In this document: positions 52,401 to 63,902 of the stretch, in pieces | How the letters are laid out: the number at the start of each line of letters is the position of its first letter | How positions within the stretch are numbered: the first letter of the stretch is position 1 | NCBI GenBank assembly: GCA_963573385.1 | Contig: CAUYLG010021712.1 | Location: 35,677-99,676, forward strand | DNA length: 64,000 bases | Direction of reading: 5' to 3' | Origin: Cacajao melanocephalus | Taxonomy: Eukaryota; Chordata; Mammalia; Primates; Pitheciidae | Position numbers and translations under genes: made by a program | Notes under the pieces: model-generated | Told to the model about the DNA's origin: nothing | Seen by the model: only the letters and a program-made list of their open reading frames with translations | Databases searched by the model: none

Positions 52401-53279
52401 ATCACCGAATTTATGCAAGTTTTGAAGGAGCAATTGCAAAGATGCTCTGCTGACGAGTATAATAATAATACACAATAAGATAAGCCTGAATGTGACTAAA
52501 AATCAAATTTGCAGTTAGGAAAATATTCAACATCACATCATGTCATGAGCCCAAGGAATCTAAGAGTCATGTTCAAACTACCGAGGAAAGGCATCTAGAA
52601 CTGAGGAAATGACTGTTTAAATTTAACATCTGAAATGGTTTAAATGAAATTATCTAATGGGAGAAATACCTTTCATCATCAGACACTTATTTACTGCAGC
52701 AGTTCACATCCGTAGGTGTTTGGTTTAGTATTTAATAACTTGTCAAATGCATATTGAGCTTTTGTGAATTCAGATGCATCTGGCATGTGCAGGAGGTAAT
52801 AATTACATAGAATTTACAATTGGGGCAGTCCCATCATGAGACTCATTGGCATAATTAAGGATAGCGATGAAAAATAGAAGAGGTGGAGGGAAGAGGAGGT
52901 ACACTAAGCTTGTAAAGATAACACTGAATCATACAATAATGCCTTCTGACTGTCGGAGATGTTTAACAGATAATATATTGCTTCAGTTGTAGTGTTATTT
53001 ATGGAAATAAAAAGAAATCCATAACAAATATACCAGAAATGAATAAAATACAATAACACATACACATAGAGAAAGATATTGATAAACAAATAACGCTAGA
53101 AGCCACATTTATTTAGGCAGAATCTGCATTGACCCTGATAGGAGGGCAATTAGGGTAGTGTGTGAAGGAAATTCTTACTTCAGAACACTATTTCCAAAGC
53201 GTTGGCCTCAGGAAAAGGAAGTAGACAGGCTGGAGAAGAGAGGATGTGGCTTTCAGAGGCCAAATGGATGTGTAAATTC
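52401..53279. other. Unassigned AT-rich sequence
   Basis: No recognisable gene or repeat family. Confidence 0.4.
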
Positions 53280-53480
53280 TATGAAGAGATACTGAGGTCC
53301 TATTATGTTCCAGGTACTCTTTAGCCATGAGGGATTCAGAGATGCATGCAGCATGATCCTGTGCTTCAAGAATCCACAATTTAGTAGAGTAGATAGAGAT
53401 ACAAAAATCCTAATAATCTACTTCAGGCTATAATGAACAAGGCAATAGAGAGCTAGGATGACACACAGAAGTGATTAATT
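53280..53480 (-). mobile_element. L2 LINE 3' end, antisense
   Basis: 'tgaggtcctattatgttcca', 'ggtactctttagccatgagg', 'atcctgtgcttcaagaatcc' follow antisense L2 (normally 'cctactatgtgccaggcact'). Confidence 0.65.
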
Positions 53481-54032
53481 CTGACCAAGAAGTACTAGGC
53501 AAATGAGATATTTTGGGTTTGGATAGGGACAGATGAGAACTATTATTGAGCAGAGAAGGCAATGTATGACTCAGAGATGTAAAATCATTTACCTGGAGTG
53601 ATGGGGGACTAACCAGTCATATATAAAACCTACACACACCAGAGAAGGTATAAAGAAAGCTTCTTTTGCTCACACCATAAGAAAAAAAAAAACAAGGGGA
53701 ATTTCAGCATGTTTTCACAATATTTTAAAATAAAGTGCCATCGAATGACCAAGTTGCCTCTTTGGCCATAGTCCCTATTCCACCAACACACGCCAGGCAA
53801 CACTACTGGTGTATCCATCTGTAGAGTATTCTCTATTCACCTTCAGAAATGCCCAGTGGGAACTGGTATCCATGGCACTTGGGCTGCAAATGAAAGAGTG
53901 GGACAATAAGAGAAAGGATGGAATTGCTGCCTTTTCATAAGGGAGACACCATGATGGGAGGAGGAAATTAGTAGACTTAAGAGACAGCTGGGCTGCTGCA
54001 CCAACGAAAGCTTAGAGTACAATGTCTAATTC
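53481..54032. other. Unassigned intergenic sequence
   Basis: No recognisable gene or repeat family. An A-run lies at about 53682-53693. Confidence 0.4.
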
Positions 54033-54235
54033 TGTGGCCACAACCTATGGATGACTATTTACATTTAAATCAGTTAAATTTGAATGAAATTTAAAATCCA
54101 GGTCCTCAGTCGTACTAACCAAACATCAAGTGTCCAACAACCACAATGGCTAGTGGCTACCATGTTGATTAGCTTAGATTTAAAACATTTCCATCATTCT
54201 AGAGAATTCTATTGCACAGTGCTGGCTTACAACTT
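54033..54235 (+). mobile_element. hAT-type MER element
   Basis: 'ccacaacctatggatgacta', 'ggtcctcagtcgtactaacc', 'aatggctagtggctaccatg' and 'gagaattctattgcacagtg' match a short non-autonomous family related to the copies at 18300 and 60315. Confidence 0.65.
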
Positions 54236-54549
54236 TAGAAGTAAAAGAGAAGAGAGTGTTAAAGAAAGCATAAGCAGGCGGTAAAAATGAAGACCAAAAA
54301 AAAAAGAAAAAAAAACTAAACAGAAATATTGAAAAAAGTAAATAAAAAGAGTATTAGACCTTAAGAATGAACAAGACTGGCTAAGGGTCTTTTTCTCTTC
54401 TTATAGACTATTGTCAAAGGAGAGGTGGGACAAAGGCTAATTATAGGGTCAGGAACACATGACATTCCTGTCCACATCAATCCAGTGCCAGAGAGGGTAA
54501 GTGACAAAATTAGTTGGGAATGCGGTTGTTTTCATTTCCTCTCCATGCT

Positions 54550-54730
54550 GAATTTACTAAGCTCTGCTGTTTCCTAGTCAGACCACTTAAACTCATTCAG
54601 TTCACTTTTTCACTCATAAACCTGTGCTAATAACTGTACATGTAGCAATGGTTTAAATGATTAAATGACATAATAATGTACAAGTTCCCTATAAATTGCT
54701 TGCTTCTTTGTAAAAGTTATTATAACTACT
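54550..54730 (+). mobile_element. MIR SINE fragment
   Basis: 'tttcctagtcagaccactta', 'tgattaaatgacataataat', 'ttccctataaattgc' follow MIR order loosely. Confidence 0.5.
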
Positions 54731-54779
54731 TTTTAGTTTTTCTTTTGCATCTTTATTAGTTTTGTCTCTCTCGCTGGAC

Positions 54780-54879
54780 TATAATGAGATTATGATCTCG
54801 TTATAATAAATTAATAGAGTCTTCATTTTGTGTCTCTCATTAGATGAGACGATATTCATTTTAATTCATTAAAATGAAT
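54780..54879. repeat. Pair of short palindromes
   Basis: TATAATGAGAT (54780-54790) faces ATCTCGTTATA (54795-54805) with one mismatch. ATTCATTTTAA (54854-54864) faces TTAAAATGAAT (54869-54879) perfectly. Each loop is 4 bases. A weaker pair lies between them (tctcat/atgaga). Confidence 0.9.
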
Positions 54880-54880
54880 T

Positions 54881-57034
54881 ATGTTATATAACCTTACAAT
54901 AAATTATGACTTTTATTCTTCCGACATGTCTTAGTTGTTTTTTAACATTTTCTAACCATTTCTCTCTAATTGTCAGATGTTTGAGTGTAAGAACTCTTTC
55001 TAAGACAGCTCCTCATTTTTGATAAGGCCAGGTCAATAATTTGCAGAATATTCATTAAAATTATTTAGCGATTCATTTAGTCAAACATTTCAGGGATATT
55101 TCACATTTGGTGCACCAGGAAACCATCCTGAGATGGAGGTTAGCATGCAGGAAACTTAGTAAGAAGTTCTCATGGAATTCACATCTGTGCAAGGAAGAGA
55201 ATTTGAGCAGCAATACAGACTTGGCTAAGTCATCAGCCTACTACAGAAAGCTAGAATAACTCTCCAGACTTGGAAGTAGGAAGACTTTATATCCCTGTGT
55301 TGATCAATATTTGATTGCAGCCACTCCCGTGGTGAGGCAAGACCTCAGAAGAAGCAGCTGTTTGCAACCAAGTTACTGCACAAACAGGGCAACTTCTGAT
55401 CAGAGGAAGAGTCCTTCATTCCCGAAGGTGGCTCTGAGTGGTGTACAGTAGCAGGGAGAGAAGTGAGGAAGAAAGGGAAGGAAGACAAGCCACAGTTCAA
55501 GATAAAACGCTACAGATTACCATTAAAGTACCCTTCTCCATTCCACTTTCCTACACTCAGCCCACCACCTCCACCCCTCACCTACCCACCTCTGCCCCTG
55601 TTGCCACCACCAACACGCAGAGTGTTAACATTGCACCCTTAAGGAGGAATAGTTTTACAACCCCTAAAAACAGATCATTTGTGTGCCTTCCCTTTTCAGT
55701 CATTTAGAATCCTTAGATTTCCCCCGCTTTCAGATGGTATTAAAGTAACACACTAAACACAGTAAAGTGAATACAAATGTCAAAACATTTTTTAAAGTTA
55801 AAATTTCAGACCACTCCATATTATATTAATAGATGACGCTAAATATAACTTTGAAATTTGCCCTGAATTTTAAATAAAAATGATTCTTTTTAAAAATATA
55901 ACAGAAAAGATAAAATGGTTCTTATTGTTCATAATTATTCTATCACTTAAATACAAGCTACTTAAAATATAGCCATAGACTTTGAAGCATTTATGTTTAA
56001 TTCCAGAACTTACCCGAACATATAGTGCTGAATAATTTTTTTCAAGGAATTAGTATTGATTACTTTCTTTTACACTGAGTACATATACTTTAGATTTCCT
56101 TATATACAGATATATTTGCTCCCACATAGATAAATGTACCTGTTTTCTTATTCTATCCATACTGTAATTGACAGTGGAGAGCATTCAAGGAAATATAAAA
56201 AATGCCCCTAAGAGATGCTATTTCTTTAGGCTTACAATGCACTACTGGCCTTTTCGGTATACGTCTTGGTGTCTTCTGTCAGAATCAGGAAATCTCCTAG
56301 GAAAAACTTTCTTCTGAAATCTGCCCTTACTACCTAATTCAATATTTATTATATAGCTCAAAACCTTGTATCACCATGAATCACTTACATTTTTATTTTT
56401 TAACTTCTAAAGCAATTAGAGTTGTGACTACTTCTGACAAGTCTGAAAATTTTGATGGCTGTGCTACAAAACCACCCTTTTGCAGTGATGAATGAAAGCA
56501 GCGTGGCAAGGGAGAAAGAATGAGCACGGATGGTCAAAATTCAGGGAATTCAACTAAATGAGCACAGTGACGACTGCTGTTTTGAATCTTTGGATTAGGA
56601 GAAATGTCTTAAGAACTATGGTTTGACTCTTTAGGAAGGCCCTTCATGAATTTCAGGTGCTTTGCAGAAATTCTCAACAAGGCCACCACTAGCAAAGAAT
56701 AAAGCTTCATGACTTCATATAATAAGAGTCTCTATGGTGTCCAGCAGTGGTTCCTTTAATGACATCAGAGCTAATATTTTTCCTGGCCCCTATTTTCTTT
56801 CCTCCAGGCTCTCATTGGTGCTATTTCTTTGCTTACACACGTTTTGTTGACTCCACAAAACCTAATCCTAATCCATTAACTTTAACTAAAATGTCATGTC
56901 CTGTAAAGAGCCTCTTTCATATCCCTTTTCTTCTCTGAATTTTCTAACCCTTTATCTTGAGTCTCTCACATCTTAGGTACACATTTATTCAAAAATTATT
57001 TATCAAGTGCCAGCAAGAGTAAGATAGGCAGTCT
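54881..57034. other. Unassigned sequence
   Basis: No gene recognised. An 89-codon frame at 55438-55707 crosses a C-rich stretch (about 55555-55620) and is Pro/Thr-rich there, with no further support. Weak L2-like words occur near 56890-57015. Confidence 0.4.
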
Positions 57035-57450
57035 CTAAGGTGGCTCCTGAGACCGCTCCTCCTGTTTTCCATGCCCTTGTGTAATCACCTCCTTCCCTCA
57101 ACTGTGGGGTGTACTTTGTGGCTTGCTTCTAATGAACAGAATAAGGCAAAAGTAAGAGGTTTTCAGTTCTGAGATTAGATTACAAAATACAGTCTTTCAT
57201 CTCCCTCGGTCTCCCTAACCCTCTGAGGAGAGCAAGCACCATGTTGGGAGCTGCCTTGTGGAGAAGCCTATGTGTCAAATAACTCAGTCCAATATGTGCG
57301 AGGAACTGAATCTCACCAATAACCACATAGGTAAGCTGCATCTAGATCCTCGACCTACAAAAACTGTGAGAATAAATATTTGTCATTTAAAGCCGTTAAA
57401 TAATTTTTGGGGTAATTTGTTACATAACAAAAGACAACCAAAACATAGAG
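57035..57450 (+). mobile_element. MLT1-like LTR remnant
   Basis: 'catgcccttgtgtaatcacc', 'gtggcttgcttctaatgaac', 'agaataaggcaaaagtaaga', and the end 'ttggggtaatttgttacata' with 'acaaaagacaaccaaaaca' match an ERVL-MaLR-type LTR. Confidence 0.7.
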
Positions 57451-57932
57451 CAAAGCACACTGCTAGCAAATGATCACATCACATCTTCTCCAGAATGGTC
57501 ACTTTTTATTTCCATGTATTTTGCTCCTTACTGGATCATAGGCCCCTTGAAGACAGGATTCTTCTTCCAGGAAATATGCACATGAGGGTCACAAAGTGCC
57601 CTCCTTCACCCAGCCCAGCCAAGTGAAGCCAGCTTGATTTCTTTCCTTTTCATTTCCCCCTTTGGCCACTGTTTTTCCACCTTCACCACCTAAAAAAAGT
57701 CTAATTTACCAGAAAGGGTCAAAGATTTTTGTAATGCTCCATCAAGGAAGAGCATAGAGGAGAGATCTGTGAGGCTAGAGAAGGAAGAAAAATCCTTAGC
57801 CAAAACCGTTAAAGAAGCTAAGAGGAGGGAGGAACCAAAAGAGAACGTAACTCAACAGCCGTGAGGAGAGGAGAGGTATCTTGGAGTGTTCACAACAGAG
57901 ATGTCAGAAAGATGTGCTTAAAAAGAACAAGG

Positions 57933-58222
57933 GGAGGCCAGGTGCCAGTGGCTCACGCCTGTAATCCCACCACTTTGGGAGGCCGAGGGAGTGGAATGTG
58001 AGGTCAGGAGTTCAAGACCAGGCCTGGCCTACAGGATGAAACCCCGTCTCTATTAAAAATGCAAAAATTCGCCAGGTGTCATGGCAGACACCTGTAATCC
58101 CAGCTACTTGAGAGGCTGAGGCAGAGAATTATTTGAACCTGGGAGGTGCAGTGAGCCGAGATCACGCCACTGCACTCCAGCCTGGGTGACAGAGGGAGAC
58201 TCCATCTCAAAAAAATGGAAAA
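57933..58222 (+). mobile_element. AluS, sense, with 13-base target duplication
   Basis: 'ggccaggtgccagtggctca' start, 'cactgcactccagcctgggt' right arm, short A tail. AAAAAGAACAAGG flanks it exactly at 57920-57932 and 58223-58235. About 9 bases are missing before 'tgcagtgagccgag'. Confidence 0.98.
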
Positions 58223-58605
58223 AAAAAGAACAAGGAAAATTATATAATAATAACAGCAGTCGCCTGTTTAGACTGTGCTTCTTCCAACCTACAACCCAAA
58301 TAGTGGGCTTTGTTCAGCAGCATGCTCAGTCTTTCATCCATTCCAAAGATAATTTTTGAACACACTGTGCATTCATGGTGCCTGTAGTCTGGTGGAAGAG
58401 GCTGAGGACAAGTCAACAAAATATTAACTTATGATATAATTATATAAACTTATTCAATTCCCTGTTATCTCTTTTGGCAACCAACCTATTGCTTTTTCTC
58501 AATAGAAGATAACATTTGTTGGATAAATGAATGAATGACAACCTACATTCTGCATATTTTAGTAGCACCATTTACTCATTATTATATAAGAAGTCTTGTG
58601 CTATA

Positions 58606-59001
58606 TGTGTTAGATTACTAGGGCTACCATAATAAGATGCCATAAACTGGGTGGCTTAAACAACAGATATTTATTTTCATGTAGCTCTAGAAGCTGGAAG
58701 TTTGACATCAAGGTGTCAGTTAGCAGAGTTGGTTTCTTCTGAGGCCTCTCTTCTTCCCTAGATTGTAGATGACTGCATTCTCTCCGTGTTTTCACATAGC
58801 TTCCTTCTCTACAAATCCTTGTCTTATTTTTCTTCTTTTATAAATTCATTAGTTATTTTGGATTAGGGCCCATATAATGACCACATTTTAATTTAATCAC
58901 ATCTTTAAAGATCTTATCTACAAACAATGTCAAATTCTAAGGTACTAGGAGTGAGAACTTCAGCATATGAATTTGAGGGATATACAACTCAGCCCATAAC
59001 A
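58606..59001 (-). mobile_element. Solo LTR, MLT1C-like, antisense
   Basis: 'tgtgttagattactagggct', 'ataaactgggtggcttaaac', 'agggcccatataatgaccac', ending 'caactcagcccataaca'. The flanking five bases CTATA and CTATG match at four of five positions, a likely target duplication. Confidence 0.92.
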
Positions 59002-59029
59002 CTATGTAAGATGTAGTCATTTATCTCAG

Positions 59030-59255
59030 ACAATAGAGAGTAACGGTTCAACTTAGACCATAGGATCAGATAGTCTCAATTTGAGTACTGTGTGATCTAG
59101 GGCATGATCATTCAACTCTTTGTTCCTTTTGTTTTGTCATCTGTAAAATGGTATAATAATAGAGTTTTTCAGAAGATTAAAAAATTAATTCACTAAAAGT
59201 TGTTTAAAACTCACTAACCTAATAAGAATTCAATAAGTGTTAGCTCCTTGTTATC
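59030..59255 (+). mobile_element. MIR SINE, sense
   Basis: 'actgtgtgatctagggcatg', 'gttttgtcatctgtaaaatg', 'agaattcaataagtgttagc' follow MIR to its 3' end. Confidence 0.8.
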
Positions 59256-59400
59256 TTATTCTACCAATGGGGAATTGAGACATTAACAGTAAAATGGCAT
59301 GACCAAATGTAGAAACAATTATCCAGTGACACAACAAGAAGAAAGCTCAAGTGTCCTGTTACTAAGAGCAATGCTCTTTCTTTTTACCACAGCACCTTAT
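59256..59400 (-). mobile_element. MIR SINE, antisense
   Basis: 'caatggggaattgagacatt', 'tccagtgacacaacaagaag', 'aagagcaatgctctttcttt' follow reverse-complement MIR. It meets the preceding sense MIR tail to tail. Confidence 0.65.
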
Positions 59401-59604
59401 TCCTGGTCTTCTGGCAGGAGAAAAATTTACTTCTGTATATCTCCTAATGGGAGGCTGGTTTATCATGACTTTGAGGGTTGGATTTTACTTTTCATCTTAT
59501 CAAAATTAATGTAAGAGACATGTCTGCAATAATTTACTCTCTCTAGTAAAGTACTAAATCCATCAGAATCTATTCTTGTCTTCCTGTCTTCTTTCCTTCC
59601 TTCT

Positions 59605-59810
59605 TTTGTACATTTATTGAGGACCTGGTGTGTGACAGGACACAGGCTGGGTTCTGCAGATACAGGTAAGGCATGTTCTAATCTCCAAGGGACAAATGAA
59701 GACATCCTTGCAGTACACTGCAATGAGAATGATCACCAAACCATGACAGGAGAAGAAGAGACAATGCTGAGTAATGCTAGGGATGCAGGGATGTTAGCAA
59801 TAGGGCCACA
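59605..59810 (-). mobile_element. L2 LINE 3' end, antisense
   Basis: 'catttattgaggacctggtg' plus 'tgtgacaggacacaggctgg', then 'aatctccaagggacaaatga', match antisense L2. Confidence 0.7.
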
Positions 59811-60146
59811 GTATGACGTTCGTGTGTCTTATGCACTTTTGCCTCTGTAATGCCCTTTGCTTTATTTACATGTTATTTATTACATGTTAAATATTGCGTA
59901 TGATTTATAATCATAACTTATGACTGCATTTGTAGAAAGATGAATGCATTGTTATATATTAAAACATTTTCTTTGACCTAAAAGTTCACATTTTTCTTCT
60001 GATTTTAAAAGAAATTAAAACATTTTCATAGGCCCCTAGAAGTATTCAGAGCCCTCAGCACTGTGACTACTGCTGGTAAGTTCATCCTGGTTAACTAAAG
60101 AAATGACTCACTTGAATTTTGAAGCATGAGTAGCTGTCTAGAGTAG

Positions 60147-60300
60147 CAGTTCTCAAACTTTACAGAACATGCAAACCATCTGAAGATCTTTTTATACCAT
60201 AGACTCAGTTTCAGGACGTCGAGGTTGGAGTCCAAGATGCTGGATACTAAAAGTTCTCAGGTGATGTTACTCTGTAAGGACCACACTTTAATAGTAAAGA
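60147..60300 (+). mobile_element. MER5A-like hAT transposon
   Basis: 'gcagttctcaaactttacag' at the left, 'aagttctcaggtgatgttac' and 'aaggaccacacttt' at the right follow the 189-base MER5A, slightly shortened and diverged. Confidence 0.82.
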
Positions 60301-60314
60301 TTTAGAGCTTTGTT

Positions 60315-60545
60315 TTCTACTATGTAGCCACCAGCCACATTATGCTATTTTACATTTTAATCCAAATTAATTAAAATTAAGTAAAATTAGAAGTTCACTT
60401 TTAATTTTGCTCTAACCACATTTCAAGTGCTCAATAGAACACAAGTGATCATTGGCAACTTTAACAGTGCATTTATAGGACATTTCTATAATTGCAGAAA
60501 GATCCATTGAACAGAATTGTTCTACAGGAAACACCGGGGGAAGGA
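60315..60545 (+). mobile_element. hAT-type MER element
   Basis: 'gccaccagccacattatgct', 'ctctaaccacatttcaagtg' with 'ctcaatagaacacaagtg', 'ggacatttctataattgcag' match the same family as 54033-54235. Confidence 0.7.
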
Positions 60546-61889
60546 AATGATATTCTAGATATAGAAGAGCAGACAGAGGCCAGGCATGATGGGCCCCATA
60601 ATTGAAGACTATCAAAGCCAAGTATAAGAAGTCCTCAACATGCACCAAACACATGCAGGGCATCCATGCTACCGAGTGCTTGCACTCTAGGCTTTCATCA
60701 AAAGCTGGGACCTAATTATGCAGAAATCTCAGTTAGCAATTCCTCGGAAGCGTATTGAACAACAAAACTAACCCTCAAAGTTTGCTAGGGCTTCAGGTCA
60801 GGTTGAACATGTTCCTGTGCTGCTAATTGTCTTTGTGCTAACCATTCCACAATGATAAGGTGTTAATTTTTTTCCCCATATGGCTTATTAAATCCAACAA
60901 AAATAATGAAACCCAAAAGCTTTGTGCTTTGCATAATGTCAAGCGAATCTGATCACTTTACAGTCCATAAGCTTTAAAGATTTTGAGTCAGGGTTGGTCC
61001 TGCTGAGGGAAAAATAAAAATAAAAACTCCAAAGGAGTATCATAGCACACTTTGGCTGCAGGACATGTGTGAATACAAAGAACACTCTCTCTTCTTTCAG
61101 CTTAAAGTGCATCTGGCTGGGAACTTCTGCTGCAACCTCTCCAATTTATCACTAAAATACCTATGAAGAAACAGAACAAGATAAAAATTCACACCTCCCC
61201 AAAATGAAGACTGGTAGAAAACCTATTACTTGAGTCTGGAAATTCCAATTACTACCCAGCTCTAGGTGCTAGATTTAAAAAAACAAAAAACAAAAAACAC
61301 TTGTGGCTTCACAAGCCATGTTTTATAAAACAAAAAATAAATAGGGTAGGAAGTTTTTTCACCTCTCTTCACTGTCTGCTTCCTGACAAATAACAAAATC
61401 AGGTAGATATTCTATTTTTGGGGACAGAGAAGGCTGACTCCACCACCGATCTTTCTTCATCCATTCCAGGACTAAAATTGTACCAAAAAAGAGAGAAGAA
61501 AAGCGGGTTTGCACAAATAAATATGTGTGTTCGGGGAGAGGGGGACGCTGGGCACTAAGAAATTATATCAGTGGGTATTTTGTACCCAAATATTAGGTAT
61601 AGCAAATACAGGAATCTGTATATGTTCTTGTATTTTACAGTTTGGAGGGTTTCAGAACCAGACACAAAGGTAAGAGGAAAATCCTACCTCATCTCAGTGG
61701 TATTTCAGAAGAACCCCTGTGAGGCAATGACAATTGGGGTGCAAGCTCTACATAAATACTCGTTTAAAACGACATTAAAAAGAGAATGTAAACTGACCCA
61801 AATTGGACAGTAGGGAGAGAAAACAAGAAATTCATTCCCCAGTGCTGTCAGTTATCCTGGGTATCTTTTTTATTTCATTCCATGATTTT
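60546..61889. other. Unassigned sequence
   Basis: No recognisable gene or repeat family. Includes a short (CAAAAAA)n-like tract near 61278-61302. Confidence 0.4.
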
Positions 61890-62475
61890 AAAAGAAAAAG
61901 CTATCTGCACTCCCATGTTTATTGCAGCACTATTCATAAAAGCCAAGATATGGAGTCAACCTAGGTGTCCAACAACAGATAAATGAATAAAGAAAATGTT
62001 GTGTATAAACACAATGCAATACTATTCAGCCATAAAAAAGAACAAAATTTTGTTGTTTGCAGCAACTTGAATGGAACTGGAAGGCATTATTTTAAGTAAA
62101 ATAAGCCAGAAACAGAAAGTTAAATGCCACATATTTTCACTCATTGTGGAAACTAAAAAATAATTGATCTCGTAGAAGTAAAAGGTAGAATACAGCATAC
62201 TAGAAGCTGGGAAGGTTGTGGGAGGGTTGGATAGGGAGAGATTTCTTACAGGATACAAAATTACAGCTAGATGAAAATAATAAATTCTAGTGTTCTATAC
62301 AACTATAGGATAACTATAGTTAACAGTAACAACACAAAGAAATGATTAATGTTTGATATAGTGGATACGCTAATTATCCTGATCTAATTACTATACTTCA
62401 TATGTATTGAAACATCACTGTGTACCTCATTAATATGTACAATGATTATATGCAAATTTAAGAAGGCAAAGGAAA
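61890..62475 (+). mobile_element. L1MB-like 3' end
   Basis: 'tttattgcagcactattcat', 'aactattcagcca'-type ORF2 end words near 62020, 'gatttcttacaggatacaaa', 'ctagtgttctatacaactat', 'caatgattatatgcaaattt' follow an older L1 (L1MA/L1MB) 3' end. Roughly 50 bases are absent between 'taacagtaac' and 'aacacaaag' (about 62328) compared with the consensus I know. Confidence 0.88.
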
Positions 62476-62834
62476 CAAAACGCTTTTAAAATGCTGTGTA
62501 CACAAGGACAAAGAAGTATCATTATGAATATCCAGAAGAACAACAAATTCACAAAGATGATTTATAAGAGAAGCCAGAAGATATTGTTAGAAAACAAATC
62601 AATATATCCAATAAGAACACACATGTAATGGCTTCCCTTTAATAAAGACGCTATCTAATGGCTTATGATGAAATGAAATAATGGAATAACAAAATATGAA
62701 AGAATTGCAAGAATTAAAAGAAAATCAGAATTGAAATCAAAGTTGAGAATATTAAAAAGTAAAATTAAAGATTTAGAAGATCAAATCAAACATGTTGAAT
62801 AGTAACTTCAGAGCCTTTCTAATTCACTGAAATT
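62476..62834. other. Unassigned A-rich sequence
   Basis: Strongly A-rich on the plus strand (62690-62790), which would suit a decayed L1 or HAL1 ORF1 region, but I cannot confirm it. Confidence 0.35.
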
Positions 62835-62995
62835 CTTTTTGGGTGTACAATAAATTCCAGATACTGATCTAAGCATTGGGGTGTGGTAATGTCCCATAAA
62901 GATAAGGCATCTGTTCACATGAAGCTTGGATCTTAATGGCAATAATGTCAACAAAAGGTAAATCACAATTAAGCTCAGAAATTGATTAGTACTTC
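62835..62995 (-). mobile_element. L2 LINE 3' end, antisense
   Basis: 'ctgatctaagcattggggtg', 'ataaggcatctgttcacatg' with 'aagcttgga' follow antisense L2. Confidence 0.5.
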
Positions 62996-63018
62996 CAAGA
63001 ACATAAAATAAGGTAATG

Positions 63019-63419
63019 AAGAGGGATCCAAGATGGCCGATTAACAACAGCTCAGTATTGTAGCTCCCAGTGAAAGCGCAGAGAGCGAGTGGACGCCGCA
63101 CTTTCAGACAAATTATTGTTGCCCACAGACTGGGAGATTCCCAGCGGAGGAGCCACACGGGTCGCCAGCGCAACATTTTTGGCAGGTGCGGCTATTTTGC
63201 CGGCACCCCAGCACGGCGCTTCTTGGCGCAGAGTATACAGGACGGGGGTGCCCTTTGAGTCCGGCTCGGCTGGTCCCATCCCCACAAGGAGAACAGCAAT
63301 TGGAAGCGCTGAGGACTGAGAGTTTCACAGTAAGCACAGCTGAACCAGGAAGGTCGAGCTGTGCGGGAAAGGGGTGTCCGCCAAAGGAAAACTAAGAAAC
63401 AGAAAAAACTTCATCACCG
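63019..63419 (+). promoter_or_regulatory. L1 5' UTR promoter unit 1 (upstream copy)
   Basis: GC-rich L1 promoter unit with a YY1-type core at its start. It differs from unit 2 by many substitutions and one small indel near 63218, yet 63246-63346 is identical to 63653-63753 in unit 2. Confidence 0.75.
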
Positions 63420-63826
63420 GGTGGAGAGATCCAAGATGGCCAATTGGCAACAGCTCAGAATTGTAGCTCCCAATGAAAGCACAGAGAGCGAGTTGACGCC
63501 GCAATTTCAGACGAATTTCTGTGGCCCACAAACTGAGAGATTCCCGGCGGAGGAGCCACATGTGTCACCAGCGTGACTCTTTTGGCCGGCGCAGCTGTTT
63601 TGCTGGCGCCCCGGTGCGGCACAGCGCTCCTCAGTATGGAGTATACGCGACTGGGTGCCCTTTGAGTCCGGCTCGGCTGGTCCCATCCCCACAAGGAGAA
63701 CAGCAATTGGAAGCGCTGAGGACTGAGAGTTTCACAGTAAGCACAGCTGAACCCGGGAAGGCCAAGCTCTGTGGGGAAGGGGCGTCCGCCAAAGGAGAAC
63801 TAAAAAACAGAAAAAACTTCATCACC
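63420..63826 (+). promoter_or_regulatory. L1 5' UTR promoter unit 2 (ORF1-proximal copy)
   Basis: Second copy of the promoter unit, starting 'gggtggagagatccaagatg'. It is the copy contiguous with the ORF1 leader and so probably keeps the ancestral arrangement. Confidence 0.75.
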
Positions 63827-63902
63827 AATAAGCCGGATGTTCACTCAGACCCAATCTGAAAGTCGGCAATTACAAAGACGACAGGTGGATAAATCCACAA
63901 AA

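Noticed and set aside
63052..63859. Many overlapping frames on both strands, including antisense ones that recall L1 ORF0
   Set aside because: They come from GC-rich L1 5' UTR, and each occurs twice because the unit is duplicated. None resembles the ORF0 of young L1s.
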